Of a stretch of DNA of 64,000 nucleotides, positions 39,813 through 56,199 are shown in pieces. The stretch spans positions 124,001 through 188,000 of the forward strand of contig NZ_JACCHP010000026.1 of the NCBI RefSeq assembly GCF_016031625.1, written 5' to 3'. Below the pieces are notes generated by a model. The model had not been told where the DNA came from, ran no database searches, and worked only from the letters and a program-made list of their open reading frames with translations. Source of the DNA: Bradyrhizobium agreste (GTDB lineage: Bacteria; Pseudomonadota; Alphaproteobacteria; Rhizobiales; Xanthobacteraceae). The translations under genes and the position numbers were made by a program. Numbering within the stretch: the stretch's first letter is position 1; each line of letters begins with the position of its first letter.

Positions 39813-40301
39813 GCCAAATCAATCACTTAGACTAGATTTCGGCGGAAAGGCGTCCCGCGCGCAGTTGTGTGCGTCAAGTTCAGCAAATTTGATCATGGGG
39901 TCCGGTATTTCGCCGAAGGCGGGAAGTTCGTGGTGCCGCTGGCGGGGATTTCCGTGGTCGACCGGGCCGACTGACGGTGCCGGGCTCCAGATAGCCTCAC
40001 GGGCGGGCGCCCTTCCAGTCGATCGACAAGTCCTTGATCCACATGGCTTCTGCGCGGCCGTCCCGGGGAGGACGGCCTGCCCGGGCGAACTCTCTTCACC
40101 TTGACCTTTGGCCCCATCCGCAGTAGATACCCCGCACTCGCAGCCGGCCCGTTAGACGCGGATCTCCGGCGCGGCTTTGAAATCCCCGAACAATCGAGCC
40201 CGGTTTCCGGCTCATCCTTCGAGACAGAGGGCTGGGCCAACGGCGGCTGTTCGGATCCCCGAAATTCAGTTGCGTCTGTCGAGGACGCTGGACCCTAGAC
40301 G
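39813..40301 (+). other. Spacer between tRNA-Trp and secE, with an unproven 35-codon frame
   Basis: 489 bases without a recognised gene. A GTG-started frame at 39867-39974 would give a 35-residue peptide (CVKFSKFDHGVRYFAEGGKF at its start) with no ribosome site; I do not call it a gene. A promoter candidate at 40100-40129 is listed separately. Confidence 0.35.
40100..40129 (+). promoter_or_regulatory. Candidate promoter for secE-nusG
   Basis: CTTGAC (40100-40105), 18-base spacer, TAGATA (40124-40129). About 170 bases before the secE start. Confidence 0.4.
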
Positions 40302-40493
40302 ATGGCAGTCAGCCCGTTCAAGTTCTTGCAGGAAGTGCGCTCGGAGACTGCCAAGGTCACCTGGCCGACCCGTCGTGAGACCACGATCACCACGATCATG
40401 GTGTTCGTGATGGTCGCGGTGGCCTCGATCTTCTTCTTCGCGGCCGACCAGATTATCCGCTACCTCATCACCTTCCTCCTGGGCATTCACTGA
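40302..40493 (+). CDS. secE: Preprotein translocase subunit SecE
   Basis: 63 aa, the minimal SecE form. The conserved amphipathic helix FLQEVRSETAKVTWPTRRET precedes one membrane helix (TTIMVFVMVAVASIFFFAAD). It clamps SecY in the Sec translocon. Stop and nusG start overlap by one base (TGATG), so the two are translationally coupled. Confidence 0.97.
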   Translation: MAVSPFKFLQEVRSETAKVTWPTRRETTITTIMVFVMVAVASIFFFAADQIIRYLITFLLGIH

Positions 40494-41047
40494 TGGCAAC
40501 AGCAACCGCTCAAGTGTCCGACAAGCGCTGGTACATCGTCCACGCCTATTCGAACTTCGAGAAGAAGGTCGCCGAATCGATCCGCGAGCAAGCCAAGCAG
40601 CGCGGGCTCGAGGACCTGTTCGAGCTGGTGCTGGTTCCAACCGAGAAGGTCACGGAAGTGCGTCGCGGCCGCAAGATCGATGCCGAGCGCAAGTTCTTCC
40701 CCGGCTACGTGCTGGTGAAGATGAAGCTGACCGACGAGGCGTTCCATCTGATCAAGAACACGCCGAAGGTCACGGGCTTCCTGGGTGCGGAAAACAAGCC
40801 GATGCCGATCTCGGAAGCCGAGGCCATGCGCATCCTGCACCAGGTGCAGGAGGGCGTGGAACGGCCGAAGGCGTCGGTGTCGTTCGAGATCGGCGAGAAC
40901 GTGCGCGTGGCCGACGGCCCGTTCGCCTCGTTCTCGGGTGTGGTCGAGGAAATCGACGAGGCGCGCTCGCGCGTGAAGGTCGCCGTGTCGATCTTCGGCC
41001 GCGCGACCCCGGTCGAGCTGGAATTCGGTCAGGTCGAGAAGGTCTGA
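40493..41047 (+). CDS. nusG: Transcription termination/antitermination protein NusG
   Basis: 184 aa. NGN domain (RWYIVHAYSNFEKKVAESIR, FFPGYVLVKMKLTDEAFHLI) and C-terminal KOW domain (VRVADGPFASFSGVVEEIDE). Binds RNA polymerase and links it to Rho or the ribosome. Normal order secE-nusG-rplK. Confidence 0.98.
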   Translation: MATATAQVSDKRWYIVHAYSNFEKKVAESIREQAKQRGLEDLFELVLVPTEKVTEVRRGRKIDAERKFFPGYVLVKMKLTDEAFHLIKNTPKVTGFLGAENKPMPISEAEAMRILHQVQEGVERPKASVSFEIGENVRVADGPFASFSGVVEEIDEARSRVKVAVSIFGRATPVELEFGQVEKV

Positions 41048-41177
41048 TCGGGTAACGCGCGAGGCTTCGGTCTCGCGCAGCAAGAGGCCGTGGGAGGGAG
41101 AGGGCGGTTGCCAGCCGCATCCGACCCAGACCACGAACCTGAAACCGCCGGCCTCGCCGGCACAACAGGAGTGATAC

Positions 41178-41606
41178 ATGGCAAAGAAAGTTACCGGATA
41201 CCTGAAGCTTCAGGTCCCGGCCGGTGCGGCGAACCCTTCGCCCCCGATCGGTCCCGCGCTCGGTCAGCGCGGTCTCAACATCATGGAGTTCTGCAAGGCG
41301 TTCAACGCCCAGACCCAGAAGGAAGAGAAGAACACCCCGATTCCGGTGATCATCACCATTTATGCGGACCGTTCCTTCACCTTCGAGATGAAGACGCCGC
41401 CGATGTCCTACTTCCTCAAGCAGGCCGCCAAGATCCAGTCCGGCTCGAAGGCGCCGGGCCGTGACAAGGCCGGCAAGGTGACCAAGGCGCAGGTGCGCGA
41501 GATCGCCGAGAAGAAGATGAAGGACTTGAATTGCGACACCATCGAATCGGCCATGAAGATGGTCGAGGGCTCCGCCCGTTCGATGGGTCTGGAAGTTGCG
41601 GGGTAA
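41178..41606 (+). CDS. rplK: 50S ribosomal protein L11
   Basis: 142 aa. N-terminal domain with KLQVPAGAANPSPPIGPALG and C-terminal RNA-binding domain ending AMKMVEGSARSMGLEVAG. Part of the GTPase-associated centre. Preceded by CAGGAG. The 130-base spacer after nusG contains GC-rich dyads and may be a leader for L11-L1 control. Confidence 0.98.
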   Translation: MAKKVTGYLKLQVPAGAANPSPPIGPALGQRGLNIMEFCKAFNAQTQKEEKNTPIPVIITIYADRSFTFEMKTPPMSYFLKQAAKIQSGSKAPGRDKAGKVTKAQVREIAEKKMKDLNCDTIESAMKMVEGSARSMGLEVAG

Positions 41607-41612
41607 GCGGCC

Positions 41613-42305
41613 ATGGCAATCGGAAAGCGTTTGAACAAAGCCCGCGAAGGCATTGACCGCGAAAAGCTTTACCCGCTCGCGGACGCCATCAAGATGGTCA
41701 AGGAACGCGCGAAAGCGAAGTTCGACGAGACCATCGAGGTCGCGATCAATCTCGGCGTCGACCCGCGTCACGCCGACCAGATGGTCCGCGGCGTGGTGAC
41801 CCTGCCGAACGGCACCGGCCGTACACTGCGCGTCGGCGTGTTCGCCCGCGGCGCCAAGGCCGACGAGGCCAAGGCTGCCGGTGCCGATGTCGTCGGCGCG
41901 GAGGACCTGGTCGAGAAGGTGCAGAACGGCACGATCGATTTCGACCGCTGCATCGCCACCCCCGACATGATGCCGCTGGTCGGCCGTCTCGGTAAGGTGC
42001 TCGGCCCGCGCGGCCTGATGCCGAACCCGAAGATCGGTACCGTGACCATGGACGTCACCGGTGCGGTGAAGGGCGCCAAGGGCGGCTCGGTCGAGTTCCG
42101 CGTCGAGAAGGCCGGCATCCTGCAGGCCGGCGTCGGCAAGGCCTCTTTCTCCGAGGAAAAGCTGGTCGAGAACATCAAGGCTCTGGCTGACGCGGTCTCC
42201 AAGGCCAAGCCCGCCGGCTCGAAGGGCACCTACATCCAGCGCGTTGCAGTGTCCTCGACGATGGGCCCGGGCGTGAAGGTCGAGCCGGGCACCATTCTCG
42301 GCTAA
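41613..42305 (+). CDS. rplA: 50S ribosomal protein L1
   Basis: 230 aa, 6 bases after rplK. Conserved ARAKFDETIEVAINLGVDPR-type start of domain I and GPRGLMPNPKIGTVT. Binds the L1 stalk of 23S rRNA and in many bacteria represses its own operon. Confidence 0.98.
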   Translation: MAIGKRLNKAREGIDREKLYPLADAIKMVKERAKAKFDETIEVAINLGVDPRHADQMVRGVVTLPNGTGRTLRVGVFARGAKADEAKAAGADVVGAEDLVEKVQNGTIDFDRCIATPDMMPLVGRLGKVLGPRGLMPNPKIGTVTMDVTGAVKGAKGGSVEFRVEKAGILQAGVGKASFSEEKLVENIKALADAVSKAKPAGSKGTYIQRVAVSSTMGPGVKVEPGTILG

Positions 42306-42391
42306 GTCTGGAAATTGCATGAGGCGAGGGGCGGGATTGGGCAACCGATTCCGCCCTTCGTCGTTTGTGGCGGCGCTCTTCGGAAACAACA

Positions 42392-43345
42392 ATGGCTGAA
42401 AAGGTCCTGATCTACTCGCGCTTTCCCAAGTCGATGATGGCGCGCTTCGCCGAGCGGTTCGAGCTGCTCGACACCGGCGGCAAGCCCGCGCGGGAGGTGT
42501 TTCCGGCCGAAGAGCTCAACGGCATCCGCGCGATGCTGACAGCGGGCGGTAGCCCGCTCGGCGCTGAGGCGATGGACCTGTTTCCGAAGCTCGGCGCCAT
42601 CGTCTGCTATGGCACCGGCTATGACGGCGTCGACATCAAGGCGGCGGCCAGCCGGAACATTGCGGTCGGCCACAGTCCGGGTGCGAATGCGGCCTCGGTG
42701 GCCGATATCGCCATGACCCTGATGCTGGCGACGACGCGGCGGATCCTCGTCGCGGACCAATATGTCCGCAGCGGCGATTGGGCGGCCTCGAAACAGTCGC
42801 CGATGATGCGGCCCCAGGCCGGCATGCCGGGCCGCCGCATCGGCGTCTTTGGCATGGGCGAGATCGGCCGCAAGATCGCCGCGCGCTGCGCCGCCTTCGA
42901 GAGTGAGGTCGGCTATTTCAGCCGCACCCGATACGATCTGCCGTATCAGTATTTCCCGACACTGGAGGCGCTGGCCGACTGGTGCAGTGTGCTGATGATC
43001 GCGGTCCGGGCAGGGGCCGAGACCCACCACGTCGTCAACGCCGATATCCTCAAGCGCCTCGGCGCGGACGGCTATGTCGTCAATATCTCCCGCGGCTCGG
43101 TCATCGACGAGAAGGCCCTGGTCGCGGCGCTCACCGACAAGACCATCGCCGGGGCCGGCCTCGACGTCTTCGAGAAGGAACCGCACGCCCCCGACGCGCT
43201 GACGGCACTTCCCAACGTCGTGCTCGCCCCGCATATCGGTGGCCACACGCTGGATTCGCACGTCGCCATGCAGAACTGCGTGCTCGCCAACCTGACGGCG
43301 TTCTTCGAGGGCAAGCCGCTGCCTTACGCGGTCAAATCGGCCTGA
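42392..43345 (+). CDS. D-2-hydroxyacid dehydrogenase family protein, inserted in the ribosomal cluster
   Basis: 317 aa from the ATG at 42392. NAD-binding GMGEIG motif (in FGMGEIGRKIAARCAAF), catalytic Arg in NISRGSVIDE, Glu in DVFEKEPHAPDAL and His in APHIGGHT. Closest in layout to glyoxylate/hydroxypyruvate reductases. It separates rplA from rplJ, which are usually adjacent; its promoter or read-through from rplKA is not clear. Confidence 0.92.
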   Translation: MAEKVLIYSRFPKSMMARFAERFELLDTGGKPAREVFPAEELNGIRAMLTAGGSPLGAEAMDLFPKLGAIVCYGTGYDGVDIKAAASRNIAVGHSPGANAASVADIAMTLMLATTRRILVADQYVRSGDWAASKQSPMMRPQAGMPGRRIGVFGMGEIGRKIAARCAAFESEVGYFSRTRYDLPYQYFPTLEALADWCSVLMIAVRAGAETHHVVNADILKRLGADGYVVNISRGSVIDEKALVAALTDKTIAGAGLDVFEKEPHAPDALTALPNVVLAPHIGGHTLDSHVAMQNCVLANLTAFFEGKPLPYAVKSA

Positions 43346-43932
43346 ATCGGTCCTTGTTGGGCCATCTCAAGCCGGCCGACAATCGATTGGAACTGGTGTG
43401 AATTTTGCTCTTGGCAAGCCGGCTCCGAGCGGTTAAAGAACCGCCTCCGGACGTGCCGACCTCGGCTGGCGCGTTCGTGCACGCATTCCGAAAACCCGAC
43501 ACGACAGGAGATCATTCCTTTTCAGGACGTCCGCGAGGATTTGCCCGAAAAGGAAGGAAAACCCGTCGTTTTGGCAGGGATGCGGGCAGAGGTCGGGCGG
43601 TTCGCCGGCTGACCTCGTCCTGTCCAAGACTGCAGGCGCCCGCGGGGAATTTCGATTACTCAACGGCTTAATCGCATGGCCTGCATAGACGGGTGAAGAC
43701 CGGATTTCACTTCGCATTCAGCTTTAAGGGCTGACTTTGCGAAACGGGTCTGGTTCGGACCTCGACACGCCGTGGGCCTCTCAAGGGGCTCCCGGAGGGC
43801 AGGCTTTGAATTGTCGTCTTGCCCGGCGTGTCCGATGGGGTTTTGGCCCGGAGGTTCAGGTTTGGGTGGGACGATGGGTGCAACCCGGCGGTCCCGCTTC
43901 TCGCGATGACCGCCAACCGGAGAGAGCTTGCT
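43346..43932 (+). promoter_or_regulatory. Long rplJ upstream region with candidate L10 leader structure
   Basis: 587 bases without a gene. A stem GACACGCC (43764-43771) with GGCGTGTC (43825-43832) encloses further GC-rich dyads (GTGGGCCTCTCAAGGGGCTC). Its place 100 bases before rplJ is where L10-L12 autoregulation acts in other bacteria. Whether this is the L10-leader motif needs a covariance-model match. Confidence 0.45.
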
Positions 43933-44451
43933 GTGGAACGAGCGGCAAAAAAAGAAGCGGTCGAACAGCTCAACGAGGTCTTCAAGACCACGAGCGTCGC
44001 GATCGTTGCTCAATATTCCGGCCTGACCGTTGCCCAGATGCAGACCCTGCGCAAGCAGATGAAGCAGGCTGGCGCCTCGGTGAAGGTCTCGAAGAACCGT
44101 CTCGCCAAAATTGCTCTTGAAGGCACTGACGTCGTTGCCATCGGCCCCATGCTGAAGGGGCCGACCGTGATCGCGACTTCGAACGATCCGGTAGCGGCGC
44201 CAAAGGTCGCCATCGAATTCGCCAAGGCGAACGAGAAGTTCGTCATTGTCGGCGGCTCGATGGGCAAGACCGTCCTGAATGTCGACGGCGTGAAGGCGCT
44301 TGCCTCGCTGCCGTCGCTTGACGAACTGCGCGGCAAGATCGTCGGCCTCATCGTGGCCCCGGCGACCAAGCTGGCCCAGCTCGCCAACGCGCCCGCGGGC
44401 AAGCTCGCGCGCGTCATCCAGGCTCATGCCTCAAAGGGCGAAGCGGCCTGA
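43933..44451 (+). CDS. rplJ: 50S ribosomal protein L10
   Basis: 172 aa from the GTG at 43933 (GGAGAG upstream); the frame is open earlier but the L10 homology starts here with ERAAKKEAVEQLNEVFKTTS. Contains SKNRLAKIALEG and the C-terminal helix that carries L7/L12 dimers. Base of the ribosomal stalk. Confidence 0.97.
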   Translation: MERAAKKEAVEQLNEVFKTTSVAIVAQYSGLTVAQMQTLRKQMKQAGASVKVSKNRLAKIALEGTDVVAIGPMLKGPTVIATSNDPVAAPKVAIEFAKANEKFVIVGGSMGKTVLNVDGVKALASLPSLDELRGKIVGLIVAPATKLAQLANAPAGKLARVIQAHASKGEAA

Positions 44452-44505
44452 CGCCCTTCGCAAAACTCAAACCCGAACCAGACTTACACTCAAGGAAACT
44501 GAACA

Positions 44506-44886
44506 ATGGCTGACCTGCAGAAGATCGTTGACGACCTCTCGAGCCTGACCGTGCTCGAAGCTGCCGAACTCGCGAAGCTCCTCGAAGAGAAGTGGGGCGT
44601 TTCGGCTGCCGCGGCTGTCGCCGTGGCCGGCCCGGCCGCTGGCGGCGGCGGTGCTGCCGCTCCGGCGGAAGAGAAGACCGAGTTCACGGTCGTTCTCGCC
44701 AGCGCCGGCGACAAGAAGATCGAGGTCATCAAGGAAGTCCGCGCCATCACCGGTCTCGGCCTGAAGGAAGCAAAGGACCTCGTCGAGGGTGCTCCGAAGC
44801 CGCTGAAGGAAGGCGTGAACAAGGAAGAAGCCGACAAGATCAAGGCCCAGCTCGAGAAGGCTGGCGCCAAGGTCGAGCTGAAGTAA
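44506..44886 (+). CDS. rplL: 50S ribosomal protein L7/L12
   Basis: 126 aa. N-terminal dimer helix (IVDDLSSLTVLEAAELAKLL), Ala/Gly hinge (GGGGAAAPAEE), and C-terminal factor-binding domain (EVRAITGLGLKEAKDLVEGA). Complete stalk protein. Confidence 0.98.
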   Translation: MADLQKIVDDLSSLTVLEAAELAKLLEEKWGVSAAAAVAVAGPAAGGGGAAAPAEEKTEFTVVLASAGDKKIEVIKEVRAITGLGLKEAKDLVEGAPKPLKEGVNKEEADKIKAQLEKAGAKVELK

Positions 44887-44902
44887 GCACTGCTTACTGG
44901 CG

Positions 44903-44937
44903 GGATCCCGGGCGAGCAGCGGCTCTGCCCGGGATCC
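44903..44937 (+). promoter_or_regulatory. Hairpin between rplL and rpoB (attenuator or processing site)
   Basis: GGATCCCGGGC (44903-44913) and GCCCGGGATCC (44927-44937), an 11-bp perfect stem without a U-run. In enterobacteria this spacer holds a partial terminator and an RNase III site that set the ratio of ribosomal to polymerase transcripts; the same role is inferred. The remaining 44938-45366 spacer (429 bases) showed no gene and no clear promoter. Confidence 0.6.
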
Positions 44938-45366
44938 TGGTCCCCCTCGAGAGGGTGGAACCGGATGCAAAAGGCGTGCGACGGAACGTCCCGACGCAGG
45001 CTGAACACGAAAAAGTGTGGGGATTTGAGGGCTTGATCCTCGAATCTGCACTATTGTCGCCCCATATCGGGTCGGCAGCACGAAAGCGCGGCGGCAGGGA
45101 TGCTGGATTTCCCTGTAAGCCGTTGGGAGAGCAGGCTATTTCGGGCTTTTGCAGTCCGTGAAGATGATCGTTGTGACGGGCGGGCGCGCATCTGCGCCCC
45201 GCGCGTCGTTTTGCGTTTTGAAGGTCTGAAGAACAGATTCAGGACATCGGCGCCTGAAGCTGCGTCTCCGGCCCCCAAGACGAGTTCGAAAATTCAACCC
45301 GGAAAGCGGTGGCAGCCGCGTTCCGGATGGTGCGCCCAGGGCGGGCGACGAAAATGAGAGGCCACG

Positions 45367-49491
<4,125 letters not shown>

Positions 49492-49502
49492 TTCGACCTG
49501 TC

Positions 49503-49527
49503 ATGCCCGGCCTTCGCGGCCGGGCAT
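49503..49527 (+). promoter_or_regulatory. Hairpin between rpoB and rpoC
   Basis: ATGCCCGGCC-TTCGC-GGCCGGGCAT, perfect 10-bp stem without U-run 12 bases after the rpoB stop. Probably an RNA-stability or processing element, since rpoC follows 94 bases later. Confidence 0.5.
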
Positions 49528-49620
49528 CGGCGCCCCGCCCGAGGCCTTGAGGGCAGGGCGCCATGCGGAAGTGATTTTCGAATTTGCGGCCGGAGGCGAC
49601 CGGCACGCGAGGAGAAGACG

Positions 49621-53817
<4,197 letters not shown>

Positions 53818-53849
53818 TCGTTCATCCGTAGGAATACCGAGGACAGTGA

Positions 53850-53875
53850 AAAGGCCGGCTTTTGCCGGCCTTTTT
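53850..53875 (+). terminator. Rho-independent terminator after rpoC
   Basis: AAAGGCCGGC (53850-53859), TTTT, GCCGGCCTTTTTG. Perfect 10-bp stem. Confidence 0.92.
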
Positions 53876-54010
53876 GCTGCTTTGTTTGCTTGCTGCGATG
53901 CGGGATCGACCTTTGTTCATCTTTCCTTCAGCCGCAAAAGCGCTTCTGCTAAGGCGACTTAGACCGGTGGTCCCGTGAAGTGGGCAGGGCCGGAAGACCA
54001 CGGAACTCTC

Positions 54011-56065
54011 ATGCTTGATCTCGCAATCGTAGGCGGCGGCCCCGGCGGGCTGATGAGCGCCTGGTACCTGAAGCGCAAGCTCGGCGATCTCTGCCGCGTC
54101 ACCATCTACGAGGCCTCCGACCGGCTCGGCGGCAAGATCGTCACGCGCAAGTTCGATTCGGCGCCCGCGATGTACGAGGCCGGCGTTGCCGAGATCTACG
54201 ACTACTCGATGACGGGCCCGGACCCGCTGCGTGAGCTGATCCAGCATTTCGGCCTTCAGACCATTCCGATGGATGCCGAGCAGGTGCAGTTCGGCGGCGA
54301 GCTGCTCAACGACATTCCGGGCATGCGCCGCAAGTACGGCGCCAAGACTGCCGCGGCGATCGAAGCCTTCCGCAAGCGCTGCGCCGAGTTGATGTCGCCG
54401 GTGGAATATTACGAGGGCGTCGGCGCGCACGACAACGAGCATCCCTGGGCCTACAAGACCGCCGAGCAGGTGCTCGACGAGGAGGTCGAGGACGCCACCG
54501 CAAAGCGCTTCTTCAAGGTGATGGCGCGTTCCGACATCGCGACCGAGAGCCACAACACCAACGGGCTCAACGCGCTCAAGAACTATCTGATGGACGTCGA
54601 CGGCTATATCGGCCTCTATTCCATCCAGAACGGCAACGAGCAGCTGATCGAATGCCTGCAGTCGGAGGTCAATGCCGACATCCAGCTCAACCACCGCGTG
54701 CTTGCCGTCGGCAAGGCGCCGACCGGCCGGTATCAGCTGAAGATGATGAACGGCAAGGGGCCGGAGACCCGTGACTTCGATCTCGTGCTGGTCTGCCTGC
54801 CGCATTCCTGGCTCGCCACTCTCGGCTGGGAGGGCGAGCAGCTGCGCAAGTCGATGGTCAAGCACGTGGCCTATTTCGACCGTCCTGCGCATTATCTGCG
54901 CGTCTCGATCCTGTTCGACGAGCCGTTCTGGGGCGACAAGATTCCGGGCGCCTGGTTCATGTCGGAAGCCTTCGGCGGCTGCTGCGTCTACAACGAGGGC
55001 GCACGTCACGACGTCGGCAAGCATGGTGTTCTGAACTGGCTCATTCCCGGCTCCGACGCACTGGCTTTTGCCAATCTGTCGGACCAGGAGCTGATCGACG
55101 CCGCCCTGAAATCGCTGCCGGCTTCTCTCGGCGATGCGCGTCTGCACTTCATGGAAGGCAAGATCCACCGCTGGCTGTCGTCGGTGAACGCGCTGCCGGG
55201 TGGTTTGCCGGTGCGCGATGTCATGACCAATCACCGGCCCGAACCGAAGGAGCACCCCGGCATCGTGGTGGTCGGCGACTATCTGTTCGATTCGACGCTG
55301 AACGGCCTGCTCGATTCCTCGGACGCGGCGACCGACATCATCCTGACCGAGATGATGCGCCTGCGTCGCGAACGCGCGCAGGGCGAGAAGCCGCTTTCGG
55401 ACAAGATCGATCGCGATTATTTCGAGAATTATCGCGGTCTCGGCCCCTATCATGAGGCGTGGCGGCACTTCACCGATCCCGACTACCTCACGAAGCTGAT
55501 CGGTATCGTCTGGGGCAGGACGGCGGGCGCCAAGCTGCTGGTCGCGGGCTCCGCCAGTGGCGAACTGGTCGGCGCACTGCGCGACCGCGGTATCGATGCA
55601 TGGGGAATCGAGAACAACCGCGCCATCCACGCCAGGACGCCGAAAGCGCTGACGAAGTACAACAAGCTCGGCTCGATCACCGACATGCCATTCAAGGACG
55701 GCACGTTCGACTTCGTGTTCGAGACCAGCCTCTGCCACGTGTCCCCGAAGCAGGTGGTCCGCGCGATTCGCGAGCTCAACCGCGTGGTGAAGACCGGCCT
55801 CGTGTTCGGCTCCATCACCTCGGACATGGCGCCGGCATTGATCGACCGCTACGACCTGCTGCGGGGGGTCAGGAAGCTCGGCACCTGGTGGGAATGGTCC
55901 GAATTGTTCTTCGGCAACGGCTTCGACCTGTCGATGCACCGCAAGGACTGCACCGACGCGCTTTGGGAGGCGACGCTCGCCGCCAATAAGGGACCGGGGC
56001 AATGGTACGCCGACGCGGATTCCCTGCGCTATTCCTTCTTCGACAAGGTCGAGGACGAGGATTAG
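54011..56065 (+). CDS. FAD-dependent oxidoreductase fused to a SAM-methyltransferase domain
   Basis: 684 aa from the ATG at 54011 (a GTG 12 codons upstream is possible). Residues 1 to about 450 form a flavin amine-oxidase/desaturase fold: IVGGGPGGLMSAWYLK (FAD GxGxxG), EASDRLGGKIVTRKF and the C-terminal FAD-closing VVVGDYLFDSTLNGLLDSSD. After residue about 495 comes a Rossmann methyltransferase domain: LLVAGSASGELVGALRDRGI, DMPFKDGTFDFVFETSLCHV (motif IV/post IV) and RELNRVVKTGLVFGSI. Motif I is unusual (GSASGE for the usual GxGxG). No signal peptide. It is followed on the same strand by the ABC exporter 134 bases later. The joined reactions are unknown. Confidence 0.85.
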   Translation: MLDLAIVGGGPGGLMSAWYLKRKLGDLCRVTIYEASDRLGGKIVTRKFDSAPAMYEAGVAEIYDYSMTGPDPLRELIQHFGLQTIPMDAEQVQFGGELLNDIPGMRRKYGAKTAAAIEAFRKRCAELMSPVEYYEGVGAHDNEHPWAYKTAEQVLDEEVEDATAKRFFKVMARSDIATESHNTNGLNALKNYLMDVDGYIGLYSIQNGNEQLIECLQSEVNADIQLNHRVLAVGKAPTGRYQLKMMNGKGPETRDFDLVLVCLPHSWLATLGWEGEQLRKSMVKHVAYFDRPAHYLRVSILFDEPFWGDKIPGAWFMSEAFGGCCVYNEGARHDVGKHGVLNWLIPGSDALAFANLSDQELIDAALKSLPASLGDARLHFMEGKIHRWLSSVNALPGGLPVRDVMTNHRPEPKEHPGIVVVGDYLFDSTLNGLLDSSDAATDIILTEMMRLRRERAQGEKPLSDKIDRDYFENYRGLGPYHEAWRHFTDPDYLTKLIGIVWGRTAGAKLLVAGSASGELVGALRDRGIDAWGIENNRAIHARTPKALTKYNKLGSITDMPFKDGTFDFVFETSLCHVSPKQVVRAIRELNRVVKTGLVFGSITSDMAPALIDRYDLLRGVRKLGTWWEWSELFFGNGFDLSMHRKDCTDALWEATLAANKGPGQWYADADSLRYSFFDKVEDED

Positions 56066-56199
56066 CCCAGGGACCGGGAATCGAATTCCCCAATTGTTTT
56101 GCCGAATTCATCCTGATCGCATAGAATCGGTGCAATAGCGGTTGCCGCTATGTCCTGCGTTCTCTGCGGTCATGCCGGCCGTCAGCATCGGTTGGTTTC
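56066..56199 (+). other. Spacer between fusion enzyme and exporter
   Basis: Contains a small perfect dyad GGGAAT-CGA-ATTCCC (56076-56090) followed by CAATTGTTTTG, a weak terminator or processing hairpin. No gene. Confidence 0.4.

Noticed and set aside
39867..39974. 35-codon GTG frame after tRNA-Trp
   Set aside because: Protein-like to the eye but too short, no ribosome site, no known homologue.
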